64,000 nucleotides of DNA from Elmis aenea (taxonomy: Eukaryota > Arthropoda > Insecta > Coleoptera > Elmidae), in NCBI GenBank assembly GCA_947652605.1, contig OX393581.1, forward strand, positions 30,188,788 through 30,252,787. The letters are read 5' to 3'. The position numbers were made by a program, and so were the translations under genes. Positions within the stretch are counted from its first letter, which is position 1; each line of letters begins with the position of its first letter. Shown in pieces: positions 1 to 10,879 of this stretch. The notes below the pieces were generated by a model. The model was given only the letters and a program-made list of their open reading frames with translations. It was not told where the DNA came from and did not search any database.

Positions 1-1587
1 AAATTCAATGACGAATTATCCATCTCAAATGATAATCCTGAACCAACTATTGCTAATATAGATAATAATTCAATTGTTGTTAATATAGATGATAAGTCAC
101 AAATTCAAATGCCAGAGGAAGCAATAGTTATTAACGATAGTCAGGATGACCAAACACAACATTCAAATGATCAAGAAGATCCTATCGTAGGTATTCCTAT
201 ATCTGACTCAATTTTTAATAAAGGTCAAAATCAGTTAGAAATCCAGGTAGTTAATTATTCTCCTGCAAAAACAAAAGTACTACGACCTTTTCCAAACACA
301 CAAAGAATAGTAGTCCAAATTAGTAAGGAGAATTTCGAAAACGATGTAATTCAGTTTGTAAAAGAATACGTTGTACCTAAAATAACGTATTATTTATATT
401 TTAACCCCCCGGAAACATATTACTCTTTTTGCACTATAATACAAAATACATTCAAGTGGCCGTGCTATAAATTCGTTTGCACAAAAATTAAATTAATTGA
501 TGTTTTACAAGAAGAAATTTCGGAAGTCATACAAAGATATCACGAGGGAAAAACAAATCACAGGGGTATTAACGAAACGTTAACCCGTATTAAAAGCTTG
601 TATTATTGGCCGAATATGAGAAATTCCATCCAAACATACATTAATACTTGTGATATTTGCCAACGTGCTAAATACGAACGAAACCCCCTTCATTTAGAAA
701 TTAACCTAACACCCACACCTTCCAAACCATTCGAAATAATTCATATAGATACAATAAAAATTGATAAGGAAATATTTTTAACCATTACAGATGCTTTCTC
801 TAGATATGCACAGATTTACAAATTACCAAGTCTAAATTCAGTAGATATAATTCCAAAGTTAATTAAATTCTTTTCTTACCTTGGCATACCCAAGAAAATT
901 GTAGCCGACAATGGCACAGAATTCAAAAACAATAATTTAAGGGAACTATTAGAACTTCATAAAATTCAAATACATTTCATAACCCCCGAAAATCCAAGTT
1001 CAAACGGGTTAGTCGAAAGATTTCATAGCACTTTATTAGAACACATAAGATTGTTAAACGAACAATTTCCTAACGAATCAATAAAAAACAAAACCCTTTA
1101 CGCAATACTTGCCTATAATAATACAATTCACTCAACTACAGGTAAAAAACCAATCGATATCATTTCTGGACACCTCGAATTAGATAATCCTTTCGATATT
1201 AATTGTAAAAAATTATTGATGTCAAATTACATTCAAAATCATAAAGAACAGACAAAATTGATGTATGAAACTCTGAATTTTAAACTACAGGAAAACAAAG
1301 AAAGACTAATTTCTAAGATTAATAAAAATAAAGAAATTTTAGATATAAAACCGGACCAATCAATTTATCCTAAGGAAGTAAGACGTGTTAATAAAACACA
1401 CAATAAATTTCGACAAAAAATTATTCCCATAAGTATTGATAAGAGAAAGAACATAGTTCATGCTACTAAACGAAATTATCATTTACGTAACTTTAGAAGA
1501 CCCCCAAAAGTTGATATCAAAGAATTGTTACAGGTTCGCCCTGGTTATAGCGATCCTAGCACAAGTAGAAGTCAGAAACCTTCATAA
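1..1587 (+). CDS. pol: Errantivirus pol, C-terminal part (integrase), 5' end outside window
   Basis: The frame is open from the first base, so the gene enters from outside the window; protease, reverse transcriptase and RNase H would lie upstream. What remains is a linker followed by integrase, which inserts retroviral cDNA into host DNA. An HHCC zinc-binding motif is visible (His codons at 541 and 559, Cys codons at 649 and 658; spacing HX5H and CX2C). The catalytic core has Asp at 748, Asp at 907 (context ADNGTEF) and Glu at 1015 (context GLVERFHS), spaced D-52-D-35-E, as expected for Ty3/gypsy and retroviral integrases. The C-terminus is basic. The last 128 nt overlap the env frame, usual for insect errantiviruses. 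There are no stops or frameshifts, so the copy looks young. The family call is firm; the exact lineage is not. Confidence 0.93.
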   Translation, partial: KFNDELSISNDNPEPTIANIDNNSIVVNIDDKSQIQMPEEAIVINDSQDDQTQHSNDQEDPIVGIPISDSIFNKGQNQLEIQVVNYSPAKTKVLRPFPNTQRIVVQISKENFENDVIQFVKEYVVPKITYYLYFNPPETYYSFCTIIQNTFKWPCYKFVCTKIKLIDVLQEEISEVIQRYHEGKTNHRGINETLTRIKSLYYWPNMRNSIQTYINTCDICQRAKYERNPLHLEINLTPTPSKPFEIIHIDTIKIDKEIFLTITDAFSRYAQIYKLPSLNSVDIIPKLIKFFSYLGIPKKIVADNGTEFKNNNLRELLELHKIQIHFITPENPSSNGLVERFHSTLLEHIRLLNEQFPNESIKNKTLYAILAYNNTIHSTTGKKPIDIISGHLELDNPFDINCKKLLMSNYIQNHKEQTKLMYETLNFKLQENKERLISKINKNKEILDIKPDQSIYPKEVRRVNKTHNKFRQKIIPISIDKRKNIVHATKRNYHLRNFRRPPKVDIKELLQVRPGYSDPSTSRSQKPS

Positions 1588-3199
1588 TAATCCAGGACTG
1601 TTACCAATACACTTAGGCCCAGCCAAAATCCAAGAATATTCACACAAAATTATCCTTTATTTTGACATGTCCCTAATTTTTAATAACTTAAATAAGCTTA
1701 ATAATCAAACAGTTCCATTAATTCAACATTTATTAAAAGACTCTTATTACGAAAAAGAATTCGGTAATTATATAAAATTAATTAATAACACTAAAAGTAA
1801 TATTTACGAAATGATTGACGAAATATTACCAAAACCAAATAGACCAAAACGAGGACTTATTAATGGACTCGGTTCAATTTTTAAAAGTATCACAGGAAAT
1901 TTAGATTACGACGACGGAGTTCATTTTGAAGAAATAATTAGACAATTAGAACAAAATCAAAAAATATTACAAGATCATATCAATAAACAATATTCACTTT
2001 CGGACGAAATAATTAACAATTTTAATAAAACTATTTCGGATTTATATGAAAACGAAGATGCGTTACAAAAACGTTTAATTAGGCTCGAAACTTTTCTAAG
2101 ACAGCGAGTAAGCGAAGTTAACGTTAACCATATTGCAAATACTTTAAACCAATTCCAATTAATGTACAGTACTATTGAAAGAATTTTAGATAACTTAGTT
2201 TCAGCGATTACCTTTACAAAATTAAAAACTTTACATCCAAGCATAATATCCACAAATGTATTATTTAATGCTCTGCTAAAACTAAAATTATTAGTGAAAA
2301 CAAACCAACTACCATTCGAAATCAAATTCGAAAATTTAATTTATATTTCAAAATTAATTACAGTCGATTCTTATACTTTAAATTCTAAACTTGTGTTTAT
2401 TTTATATATACCTGTGTTCCATAACGAATTATTTAATTTATACCGATTATACCCGATACCTGTCTGGTTCCAATCCAATAAATTTAGATTGCTACTACCC
2501 GATGCTAGATATGTGTTATTGTCTGAAAATTACCTGGCCCATGAAACTGGAAACTGCCAAGAAGTAAATAACATGTCCTTCTGTACAACTACCGTAGTGG
2601 AACATAACCAAGCCGATAATTGCGAAGCAGGCATCATCCTCAATCAAAAGTCACCAAACTGCAATCAACACACAATAGAAATATCCGACCCATACGTGGA
2701 GGAACTAGAAAACACCGAATTTTGGCTGCTCTTGTCATCAAACCCAATCGAAATCAAGATCAGCTGTCCAACAACACAGGAAGTGAAAAATTTACAAGGC
2801 TCATTTCTACTCCGTCCTACCAAAGAGTGCTTCATGGAAATAAATCAAGACCGACTAAATTTACCCGCCACAAAAATCAAGGGTCAACCAATATTATTCG
2901 AGTATACGAAAATTGATCTCCAGAATCAAGAAACCAAATATAGTCCAACAAAAAATATTAAAAAATTAAATCTACAAGACATAAACAATCTCAAGAATCA
3001 TGTCCAATGGGTTCAGCTACCGAAGATCCATTCAACAAATATTCATCACTATTTTACCTATTCCATTTTAGCAATTTTACTAATACTCATTTCTGTTAAA
3101 GGACGTATTATGTCATTAATCAACAGAATTAGCAAACGGACAGATGGAGGTCAGCCATCCCAAGTTCAGCTTCCTCGTGAAGTATCCCTCAGAACCTGA
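1460..3199 (+). CDS. env: Errantivirus envelope glycoprotein, intact frame
   Basis: A 579-codon open frame overlaps the end of pol and stops just before the polypurine tract. The ATG at 1460 is only the first in frame; translation more likely starts in an upstream spliced leader, with a hydrophobic signal at residues 26-36. A furin-type site RPKR lies at residues 128-131 (nt 1841-1852), followed by the Gly-rich fusion-peptide-like GLINGLGSIFKSITGNLD typical of gypsy-family Env. A long polar, partly coiled region rich in Asn, Gln and Leu follows, then Cys residues in the C-terminal half. A single transmembrane segment is at about residues 531-548 (YFTYSILAILLILISV), with a short cytoplasmic tail of about 30 residues. 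In the family this protein gives membrane fusion. There are no disabling mutations in the visible frame. Function in this copy is inferred, not shown. Confidence 0.9.
   Translation: MLLNEIIIYVTLEDPQKLISKNCYRFALVIAILAQVEVRNLHNNPGLLPIHLGPAKIQEYSHKIILYFDMSLIFNNLNKLNNQTVPLIQHLLKDSYYEKEFGNYIKLINNTKSNIYEMIDEILPKPNRPKRGLINGLGSIFKSITGNLDYDDGVHFEEIIRQLEQNQKILQDHINKQYSLSDEIINNFNKTISDLYENEDALQKRLIRLETFLRQRVSEVNVNHIANTLNQFQLMYSTIERILDNLVSAITFTKLKTLHPSIISTNVLFNALLKLKLLVKTNQLPFEIKFENLIYISKLITVDSYTLNSKLVFILYIPVFHNELFNLYRLYPIPVWFQSNKFRLLLPDARYVLLSENYLAHETGNCQEVNNMSFCTTTVVEHNQADNCEAGIILNQKSPNCNQHTIEISDPYVEELENTEFWLLLSSNPIEIKISCPTTQEVKNLQGSFLLRPTKECFMEINQDRLNLPATKIKGQPILFEYTKIDLQNQETKYSPTKNIKKLNLQDINNLKNHVQWVQLPKIHSTNIHHYFTYSILAILLILISVKGRIMSLINRISKRTDGGQPSQVQLPREVSLRT
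1522..1534 (+). promoter_or_regulatory. Candidate env 3' splice site
   Basis: A good acceptor (AATTGTTACAG, AG at 1532-1533) lies near the end of pol. Immediately after it the env frame encodes a hydrophobic stretch (FALVIAILAQV) that would make a signal peptide. Errantiviruses express env from a spliced subgenomic RNA with an acceptor near the pol/env overlap, so this is the likely junction. The donor is upstream of the window, so it cannot be confirmed here. Confidence 0.5.
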
Positions 3200-3205
3200 A
3201 ATTGT

Positions 3206-3214
3206 GAAGGGAGG
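3206..3214 (+). promoter_or_regulatory. Polypurine tract (plus-strand primer)
   Basis: GAAGGGAGG sits 6 nt after the env stop and directly abuts the inferred LTR start AGTTA. This position and composition are those of the primer for plus-strand cDNA synthesis in LTR retroelements. Confidence 0.75.
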
Positions 3215-3486
3215 AGTTATATACAAACTTCAACATAGTACTATACGTGTGAACCTGCAACTTAAGCATTATCCCGCGAGTGCCTTTTTAGTTATGTTAG
3301 CATATTTTTATCATTATGTTCAACATTATGTTATTCTTTTATCTTTTAGATTAGTTCGTTCTTGCAACTCATTTAGTTTAGACGTAATTTTAATTGTTCA
3401 ATTTAATATCCAAAAAATCAAGTTGTTGTTGTAATAAGTAAATAAATATTTTTAAAAAACGGTTTTAGTTAAATCGTAATTTAACT
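3215..3486 (+). repeat. 3' LTR of the errantivirus (about 272 bp)
   Basis: It begins AGTTA right after the polypurine tract and ends TAACT, a perfect 5-bp terminal inversion of the form known for gypsy-type errantivirus LTRs. A polyadenylation signal AATAAA is at 3441-3446. The bases after it are TATA (3487-3490), a plausible 4-bp target duplication, but the 5' LTR and its flank are outside the window, so the ends rest on the terminal motifs only. It is short compared with the 400-500 bp common in this group. Confidence 0.72.
3441..3446 (+). terminator. Polyadenylation signal in the LTR
   Basis: AATAAA lies about 40 nt before the inferred LTR end, the expected place for the retroviral poly(A) signal. 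Confidence 0.5.
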
Positions 3487-3490
3487 TATA

Positions 3491-6010
3491 CTATGATAAC
3501 AATAACTATATTTAAATATGATATCCTAAACCGTAAACAATTTACCAACAAGTATCCTTTCCAAATAATATGCATTTCTAAAAGATTTATTGTTTAATCT
3601 TCAGGCGTATACTTCTTATTTAACGCTGAACTAAACGAAAGATCAATTCTGTTTTTGTAATTTATTTAAAAACAACGAATGTGCTCGTTTAATGAAATAT
3701 TTAAAAAAGTCGATGCGAAATTAAACATAAAATGCACCATAAATAACAGGAACAGAAGGCACTTAACTGTGTTTGCCCTTTATATCTGAAAAATATGCGA
3801 AATTAACAAATTTAAAGAGGTTTTTAAACGGTCGTTTATCCTGTAGTTGCAGGACAACCTTCGTTATAACCGCCATAATTTATTGATCAAAACGCATTAA
3901 ATTTTCTCGTTGCGCGTTGCGATTAACTTTTTCTTTATGTTCTTTTCATGCTTGAAATGCTTTTTAGGTTAACCTTTTGGGAATGATAATTTGGTGAGAT
4001 TAAAAATTTAATCACAACTTGTTAATTAAGAACATTAGCTTTATATAATTGTCCAGAACAGTGCATTAACCTCACCATTTGGGGTCCTAAAACTCACGTC
4101 ATATTCTTAAGAAGCTTTATTTGCAACTAGGAGTTGCATTTTGTACATGAATAGCGTAAACAATTTTTTGTTGTTGTTTTTTTCGACCTGTTTTACTGAA
4201 AACTGTTGAAAATAATACACGAATGGTCTCTGTGGTAGGTACATAAATGATTTACTTTTTACCAAATACTTAATTTGGCTTAAAAATTTTAGTAAAAATT
4301 GAAGTTTAGTTTAAAAAAAAAAACAGTAGCATAGGTAGGATGTTTTCATTGGTGGGGGGGGGGGTTATAAAAGCAACATCCTTTAAATTGATGTTTACTT
4401 GTCCAACCTTCCACACAAACGCGATTATTGTAATATGTATCAAAATATGTTTAGAAGAACTTTTTCATAAAATCGGACACATTCATCGGAGCTTTACTTT
4501 ATTAACGCCCCTTGTTTAATGTATTTAGGTTCTTGAAGGTTACGACTCGCCAGTAATCCCGTCCTGCATACGCCACTTATATTATCTTATTTATGGCAGA
4601 AGAACTTTTAATTTTTAATACCATTGCATATCGTTTATGTATGTAATTGGTAACTACTTTTGAAAATTAATATATTAATTTTAAAGTATAATTTACAATA
4701 AAACTATTATTAAATAACACAACATGCTATTTTATAATAAACCTATTCAATAATAATTTGCAGTTTACGGAGCATTCATTTTTTCGTATAGCAATCTGAG
4801 AACATGGGTGTATTTTTATTTTGCAATTTTTATAATTTTTTTTATAAATCAATAAATAAAACAACAAATATGATGGGATTGTAGAAAATATTAATCTTTT
4901 GTGCATTCTAGTTTTTTATATTTCAACAGCAAGTGGTTATATGTATCATTGCTTAGTTTATTATTTTCATTCAACAATTTCAAAATAATCTTTGAAATCG
5001 CTAAGGCGTTATTACATCGTCAATGATAAAAATTTGCCAAAACTTAAAATTTGATAGCGTTTTGATCATTCCTTTAACGTGAGAACTTACAAAATTTTGT
5101 TAGAAAGTGTTGTGATTTTAGTGATTTTAACATATTCAACAAACTGCCAAACCAGATCGAGTTTTTGTTGCAATTTTAAAACAATAAACATTCAAGCGTT
5201 TTCAATTAAGTAAAGTCCGTAAGAAATCAAAAGTTAAAAACTGCCGATCTAAAGCAAATATTTCAGGACTACCTTGAAACATATATATGACTTCTTTTAA
5301 TTAGCGTGAAAGATAACCGCCAACAAATTTTTGTGTTAGGTATATAAAGAATGCATTTCTTTCGGTTTGTACTAATGCGTGTTTAATTAAATGAAAAGGA
5401 GTCAACACAAGAACATTCTTTCCAGTTAATAAAAATTTCACCAGACTTAATTAAGTATTTATCTTACTGGACGAATAAAGACGAACAGGTACTTGAAAAA
5501 GGCAAAGGTTTGCTAATAACGTTCTCCGATCTTTAAATCGACGAGAAAGGCGTTTAAATTCGGTAATTTATTATTATTTTTTTATTATTTTGGGGTCGCG
5601 TCTAAAGCAGCTGTCACCGTATAAAGAGTTTACAGATTACTCCTCATTCACGCATAGATTTGGTTCGTGAAATGCGAATGGTAAATTTATAGCTGCGTTT
5701 ACTTTAATTATAAACCTAGATAATGTGACATGTAAAATATATACGTTGGTCCATAAGTCATGCGATAATTACACCGATGAATAATTTCTTGTAATACATA
5801 TTATTTACACGTTAAACATTTTGGTATATTTCTTTAAATAAATCATGTCAGCTGTTGTAAATACATTGTGAAATAAGCTGTTAATTACTCGTTACTGTTA
5901 GTATATCGTCGGACTATTTACTGAATTAGCGAGCTAAATGGTGAAATACAGGAGTGTAATGTGATTTGATGTATCTTACAATAATTCTTCTCGGCTTGTT
6001 ATTTTTAATA
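3491..6010. other. AT-rich non-coding DNA, nothing recognised
   Basis: No credible reading frame, terminal repeat or RNA gene was seen. The only oddity is an 11-base G run at 4354-4364 in otherwise AT-rich sequence. It lies 5' of the first LRR exon on the same strand and may be intron of that gene. Confidence 0.4.
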
Positions 6011-6316
6011 GGTTTGTTCCAGCAAGACGATGCACGATCAGAGTAGGCGCAGTATCGATATCCCGTTCCAGCGCGGTCTTTGATAGTTCATCGGGCTGTT
6101 AAGTCGGCTGTTCCAGCAATTATCGTGTCAGTTTATGAACTGGTTTGTGAACGGTAAAATGATACATGAACGAAGGCAAGAACTGACGCTGGATTTTTAC
6201 ACGCATGCGCTGTTTAAAACTTACGTGGTTTTTGGTAGCTAAGCATCGCTATTTTAGGACTGCTTTCTTCAGATTTTACACATAAATTGTTACAAAATAT
6301 CCTGCTGAAACAAACC
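6011..6316. mobile_element. Candidate MITE, about 306 bp, GGTTTGTTCCAGCA ends
   Basis: The left end GGTTTGTTCCAGCA (6011-6024) matches the reverse complement of the right end (GGTTTGTTTCAGCAGG read on the minus strand, ending at 6316). The phrase GTTCCAGC also recurs inside near 6067 and 6111. The inside is clearly richer in CpG and GC than its surroundings. There is no coding capacity, and the target duplication is unclear, so the superfamily is unknown. Confidence 0.5.
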
Positions 6317-7580
6317 TTATCAATAAAACTGACAACACTATGAAAATAGAGTTTATTAATTGATATGGCATACTTATTTGATTATCTGACTGTGATTGTT
6401 TTATTTATATGAACAATAATTAACCTAAGTTATTTTTGTAAAACCCCTCTAGCTACTGAGGCGTGTGTAAGTTAATCTAACACACTTCATTTACTTCATT
6501 TCTCTAATCTACAAAATAACTAGAATTAATGTAAAATCGTGTCTACTTGCTGCAAGTTCTTATCGCTAATTATGGCAAGAGTTCAGTAGTGTATCGCTCC
6601 TGAAATGTGACAATTTCCACTGTTTCTATTATGTCCACCAACCGCGCTATTAGCTGGCGCTATCAAATAAATCGGTCTCCAATTTACCATTAAGTCTGAC
6701 CTGAGACAGAAAGCTTACATAACGATGACATTATCTTACAAAGGAAAGATTTCAGCTGAAAAATGTGATACATATTAAGTTATAAACACTGTAAACAGCA
6801 CCTACTTGTACGAAAAGTTTCTGAAAGCTTTTAAGTTGGTAAATATAGAAAGACAAAAGTATGGAAACAAAGGTTTTTGACGAAAATATTGATTTAATCA
6901 GAAACCTACTTTAAGTGGTTTCGAACTAAAAATAATCAAAGTTAAACCTTTTCTATATTCACCTGCAGTTTTTTTTTTAAATGAATAAATACTTTTTGAC
7001 AATCGAAGGACGCGGTACGCATATTTAACTCTCCTCATAACAAATTTGAAATGCACATAATTCCTTTGTTAAAACAAATAAGTTTAAAACTATTCCTTAG
7101 AAGAGCATTTATGTAATAGTTTTAAGTAGCCCTTTAATATGAGAATTTGAATAAAATTGCTACAAAAACTTCAATGCATTCCAGTTATCTTTGTTGTTGA
7201 AACCGATTAGGAACCTTGAGAGAGAGCACGATGACACGGTCATAAAACTGATTAAAAAAATAAGAAATGAGAAATTGAAAAAAATTAATATCCTAAAATT
7301 TAAAATAGTCTTCAGGAAAAAGTAACATTATTCTTCATTCTAATTGTTTTAACCTCAACGCTAATCTTATTGTTATTGTAAATAAAGTTTTGGCGATACC
7401 AACGTTTCCTATACTTTCCGTTATTTTATGTTATCGGTGACTCCTGGAATTATAAAATTTATAAACTTCACAGAATAAAATTCGAATCAAAGTACTGTGC
7501 ATACTGCATATCAATAACCGATTTCTTTTAATAATAATAATTAAATCAACTTAAAAATTCGATCCAGATAATTTACGATC
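6317..7580. other. AT-rich non-coding DNA, nothing recognised
   Basis: No open frame, splice-bounded exon or terminal repeat could be supported here. Confidence 0.35.
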
Positions 7581-8060
7581 TACAGCGTCATTCAAAAAAT
7601 CTGCAACAAATGAAAAAGTTTTTTTATTATCAATTTTTTAGAATATTTTATTCTTGATAAAAATTAGTGCACAGCCTTAAACAAATTTTTAGACGACAAA
7701 AAGTTCAATAAAAAAAATTGATGACACTACATATAGCGATTTCAGAAACTTTACTCTTGCAAATTTTTAAAATTACTGTATAAATAAAAACTGAACATTT
7801 TACAGCATAGTTTTGAATTTTAAACACCATAGTACTATGAACTTTTTTTTTATAACTCTTAAAATAAGGGCACTACTCTCGCGAATAAATCTAAAATCAC
7901 TAATATTTAGTGTCACATAAATTTTTAGTGAACTTTTTCACCTTGATATTAGTTTTAGGTCATGCACCAACTTTTATCAAGAATAAAATATTCTGAGATA
8001 TCGGTAATAAAAAACATTTTCCTTTGTAGCAGAGTTTTTGCATTTTTATCCGATTAAATA
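7581..8060. repeat. Imperfect inverted repeat, about 480 bp
   Basis: An arm at about 7592-7672 (containing TTCTTGATAAAAATTAGTGC) is repeated inverted at about 7961-8050 (GCACCAACTTTTATCAAGAA). The arms have diverged and both run on through a T-rich part and a TCTGCAAC/GTAGCAGA pair. This looks like an old foldback or mariner-derived MITE. Exact ends are uncertain. Confidence 0.5.
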
Positions 8061-8577
8061 AGAATTGCTTTATTTCATCAGCTTTAAGCTTATTTATTAG
8101 AGATTTAAAAAAGTCCAATTTAATTAAACTGGGCAAAGTAGAGTAGAATTCTGACGCTATATGTAAAAACACTTAAGTATTATTATTATTAAGTATTTAA
8201 GAAATAACCAAACATTTGCACGTATTTAGTAGTTTATTATGTCATCTGGAGTTGTGTCACTTAGTAGATTGCAAATTGTTTGACGTTAAAATGAAAGGCT
8301 ATTTAACTGCAATGAACTACTTTAAGCTCCCATAATTTTCAGAAGAGCTTCTTAGCCATAATTTTTATATTTTATCAAGAAGTAATGACTATGGGCATGA
8401 AAAATGCAATTTTAATATTCAAAGTTTTCTAGGTTATAAGTGCACCTATGATTATTACATCAATCAAGTTATAGTTAATAATCTTTCCAACCGAACCGTG
8501 TAACTTCTTTATATTGCTCTATTTTTAAAAGCGGTGGCTCTCTTGAGAGGTGCAAGTTGCATAGACGAATTTTAACG
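8061..8577. other. AT-rich non-coding DNA, nothing recognised
   Basis: Spacer between two inverted-repeat elements; no supported feature. Confidence 0.3.
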
Positions 8578-9025
8578 TATACCGGGTGATTCAGTTTGAC
8601 TGTCGCACCCCTATAACTTTGTAAGTATTGAGAATAACCCCAACAACCCTTATATATTTGAAATCAGCGAGAAATTCTCTATTAAGTGATGTGTTTTTGT
8701 TACCTCTACGATGACGTATGTCAAATCCGCGATAGGCAACTGTTTTTTTTTAAATTACATAGTATACATTGCCTACTTTTTGAGTACATGGTCGGATTCA
8801 GAATTAAATTCTCTATCCGAATCAACAAAAAAATGTATACTATGTAATTTAAAAAAAAAACAGTTGCCTATCGCGGATTTGACATACGTCATCGTAGAGG
8901 TAACAAAAACACATCACTTAATAGAGAATTTCTCGCTGATTTCAAATATATAAGGGTTGTTGGGGTTATTCTCAATACTTACAAAGTTATAGGGGTGCGA
9001 CAGTCAAACTGAATCACCCGGTATA
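8578..9025. mobile_element. Near-perfect palindromic MITE, 448 bp, TACCGGGTG ends
   Basis: The left terminus TATACCGGGTGATTCAGT is mirrored exactly at the right terminus (ends at 9025). The arms stay almost identical for about 190 nt each side, differing mainly in the length of a T/A run, and meet at a short centre around 8790-8830. An apparent 80-codon frame inside is produced by the palindrome and is not a gene. TA at the outer edge is compatible with Tc1/mariner-type insertion. Transcripts would fold into a very long hairpin. Confidence 0.85.
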
Positions 9026-10037
9026 GCAGGAAAGAAGGAAAGAAAAGCTATAAAGGAGCGTTATTTTTTGTATTTCTTACGTAAGTATTTAGAGATGCTT
9101 TACAAAACAAAATTGTAATTGCACTAAATTAAAGAGGAAATTAAACCGACCTTTTATCGGTTCAGATAAGTAATATCTCTTCGTGTCTACTTTAAAAAAC
9201 AATCTTTCGGCATTCGAACATCGACTACCAATTAAAACCATCGCGTGTGTTTTCAGGGTTTTTTTCTTTGCCGAAATTGAAAGGTATGCAAAAAAAACGA
9301 ACTTACGTGTAAAGTTACCAAGTTGTCCATGTCAATTAACGTCATGTAAATTTGCAAAAGACTAGAAGTTTACCAAACAGATTAAATGTAATTATTGCAT
9401 GTACAAGCTGATCGGCCGTAAAAATAATGGCCGAAAATGTGTGACAGGTCACGATTAAAACTACTAATAACAGTGAAGATACTAAATATCCCTTAATGCT
9501 ACATAATAACGTAGTAACTGTAAATGATTACAGGTAACACAACACTATTACCACACACCGCGCCAATTGGATGTTTAAAAACTGACTTTATGACATTAGC
9601 TGGTAACTTAACAGGAAGGGTGGCTGTTCTCTCACTTAGATCCCGTCCTTTCATGGTATCAAAACTTGAGAGTGTTTTCTTTTAACTCATTTTGTGCCGC
9701 GAAAGCGACGTTTAGGGTTATAAGATGTTTTCGGAAGATCCCGGGTTGTATAACAACTTGAAGTTGAGAACTATTTTATGTCTATATTGTAATCTGAGTT
9801 ATAATCGTCCTCCTTTTTTACGAAAAACAGTGATAAACTTTTATATTATGTACAAGCCTAGAGAAACAAAAGTTTCTAACTTAATTAACAAAAAAAAGTT
9901 TCAGTGTAGTTTGAAATAGAATATAAATTTCTAAGATTACTAAATATAATTTATATTAACCTTAGCAATTAAGCGCTGAACTCAATAAAAAAATGTTACA
10001 TCGGCCACATTATTTTTATTGTATAAACGCACTATTG
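9026..10037. other. AT-rich non-coding DNA, nothing recognised
   Basis: Short open frames at 9183-9365 and 9725-9919 have no recognisable domain and no codon structure suggesting coding. No repeat ends were seen. Confidence 0.3.
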
Positions 10038-10879
10038 AAGTTGCAATGCAACTTCCGGTCCAAGCGGAAACGGATTCAACCATTAAAGTTTTGAGTGAAA
10101 CACCCTGTATATTTTTATATTTTTATATTTTTGAATTTATCTTAAATTTAAACGTAAGAATGGTACAATTATGAAAAATATCAAAAATTGTAGGGTAAAG
10201 ATAAAATTATAACTTCTTTGTTTTTTGTTTCTTCAATTGTTTCAATATTACTGATGCTGTCTGACTTTATAGCCTACTTGAAAATAATACATTGCCCGAA
10301 TAATTAATAATGAAATCGTGATATCTCGCAAAATAACAATTTTAGGTATAAAACATGTTTTTTTTTTAAAGGACAATAAAGTTTTCTATAAGACTGTGTG
10401 AAAAAATATAGGGTTTGTATTTAAGAAAATTGAGTTATCGATGTTGAAAGTTTTACAAGTTTGATTAACCGTAAAAACGTCCTGTTAACTATTTTAAAAA
10501 TGTATTTAGTGCAAAGTATTGATTATTTTATTGTCAATCTAAATTTCAAGCGAATGTCTACTGCCTTTTCCAAGTTTTTAATTTTGTTGAACTTTTTGAA
10601 AGTGTTGTGTCGCAATCAAAATTTTCATAAAAATGAAACTTGCGAAAATAGTTGATCTAAGACCTATATAATCTGATACATTTTTTAAAATAAATTTAAA
10701 AAAAAAACAAACGATTCAAAAATGTACACAATGTTCTATAAGTAGAACTATCATAAAGACATATTGCTGGTTGCTAAAGTAGCTAGGTGCAATAAAAAAT
10801 ACAGTTAAAAAAAAAATTTCTATAAAAATTTTAAAGTTTGAAACCATTCCAGGTTGAACCGGAAGTCGTATTGCAACCT
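10038..10879. repeat. Degenerate foldback, about 840 bp
   Basis: GTTGCAATGCAACTTCCGGT near 10039 is matched inverted near 10850-10876 (GTTGCAATACGACTTCCGGT on the minus strand). Close to the left arm is the phrase AAACACCCTGTATATTTTTA, shared with the foldback family at 11666-12676. Only the termini still pair, so it is an old copy. Confidence 0.45.

Noticed and set aside
1975..3434. Small frames within and after env (1975-2325 minus, 2620-2916 plus, 3144-3434 plus)
   Set aside because: They overlap env or the LTR in other frames and show no independent signature.
4354..4364. G11 run as a possible G-quadruplex
   Set aside because: A single homopolymer run without further G tracts nearby; may also be a sequencing artefact.
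5612..5682. About 71-nt segment bounded by CAG and GTAAAT
   Set aside because: Weak donor, and the translation lacks the LRR pattern.
8711..8953. 80-codon open frame
   Set aside because: It runs through the centre of a near-perfect palindrome; both halves are mirror images of each other, so the frame is a structural by-product.
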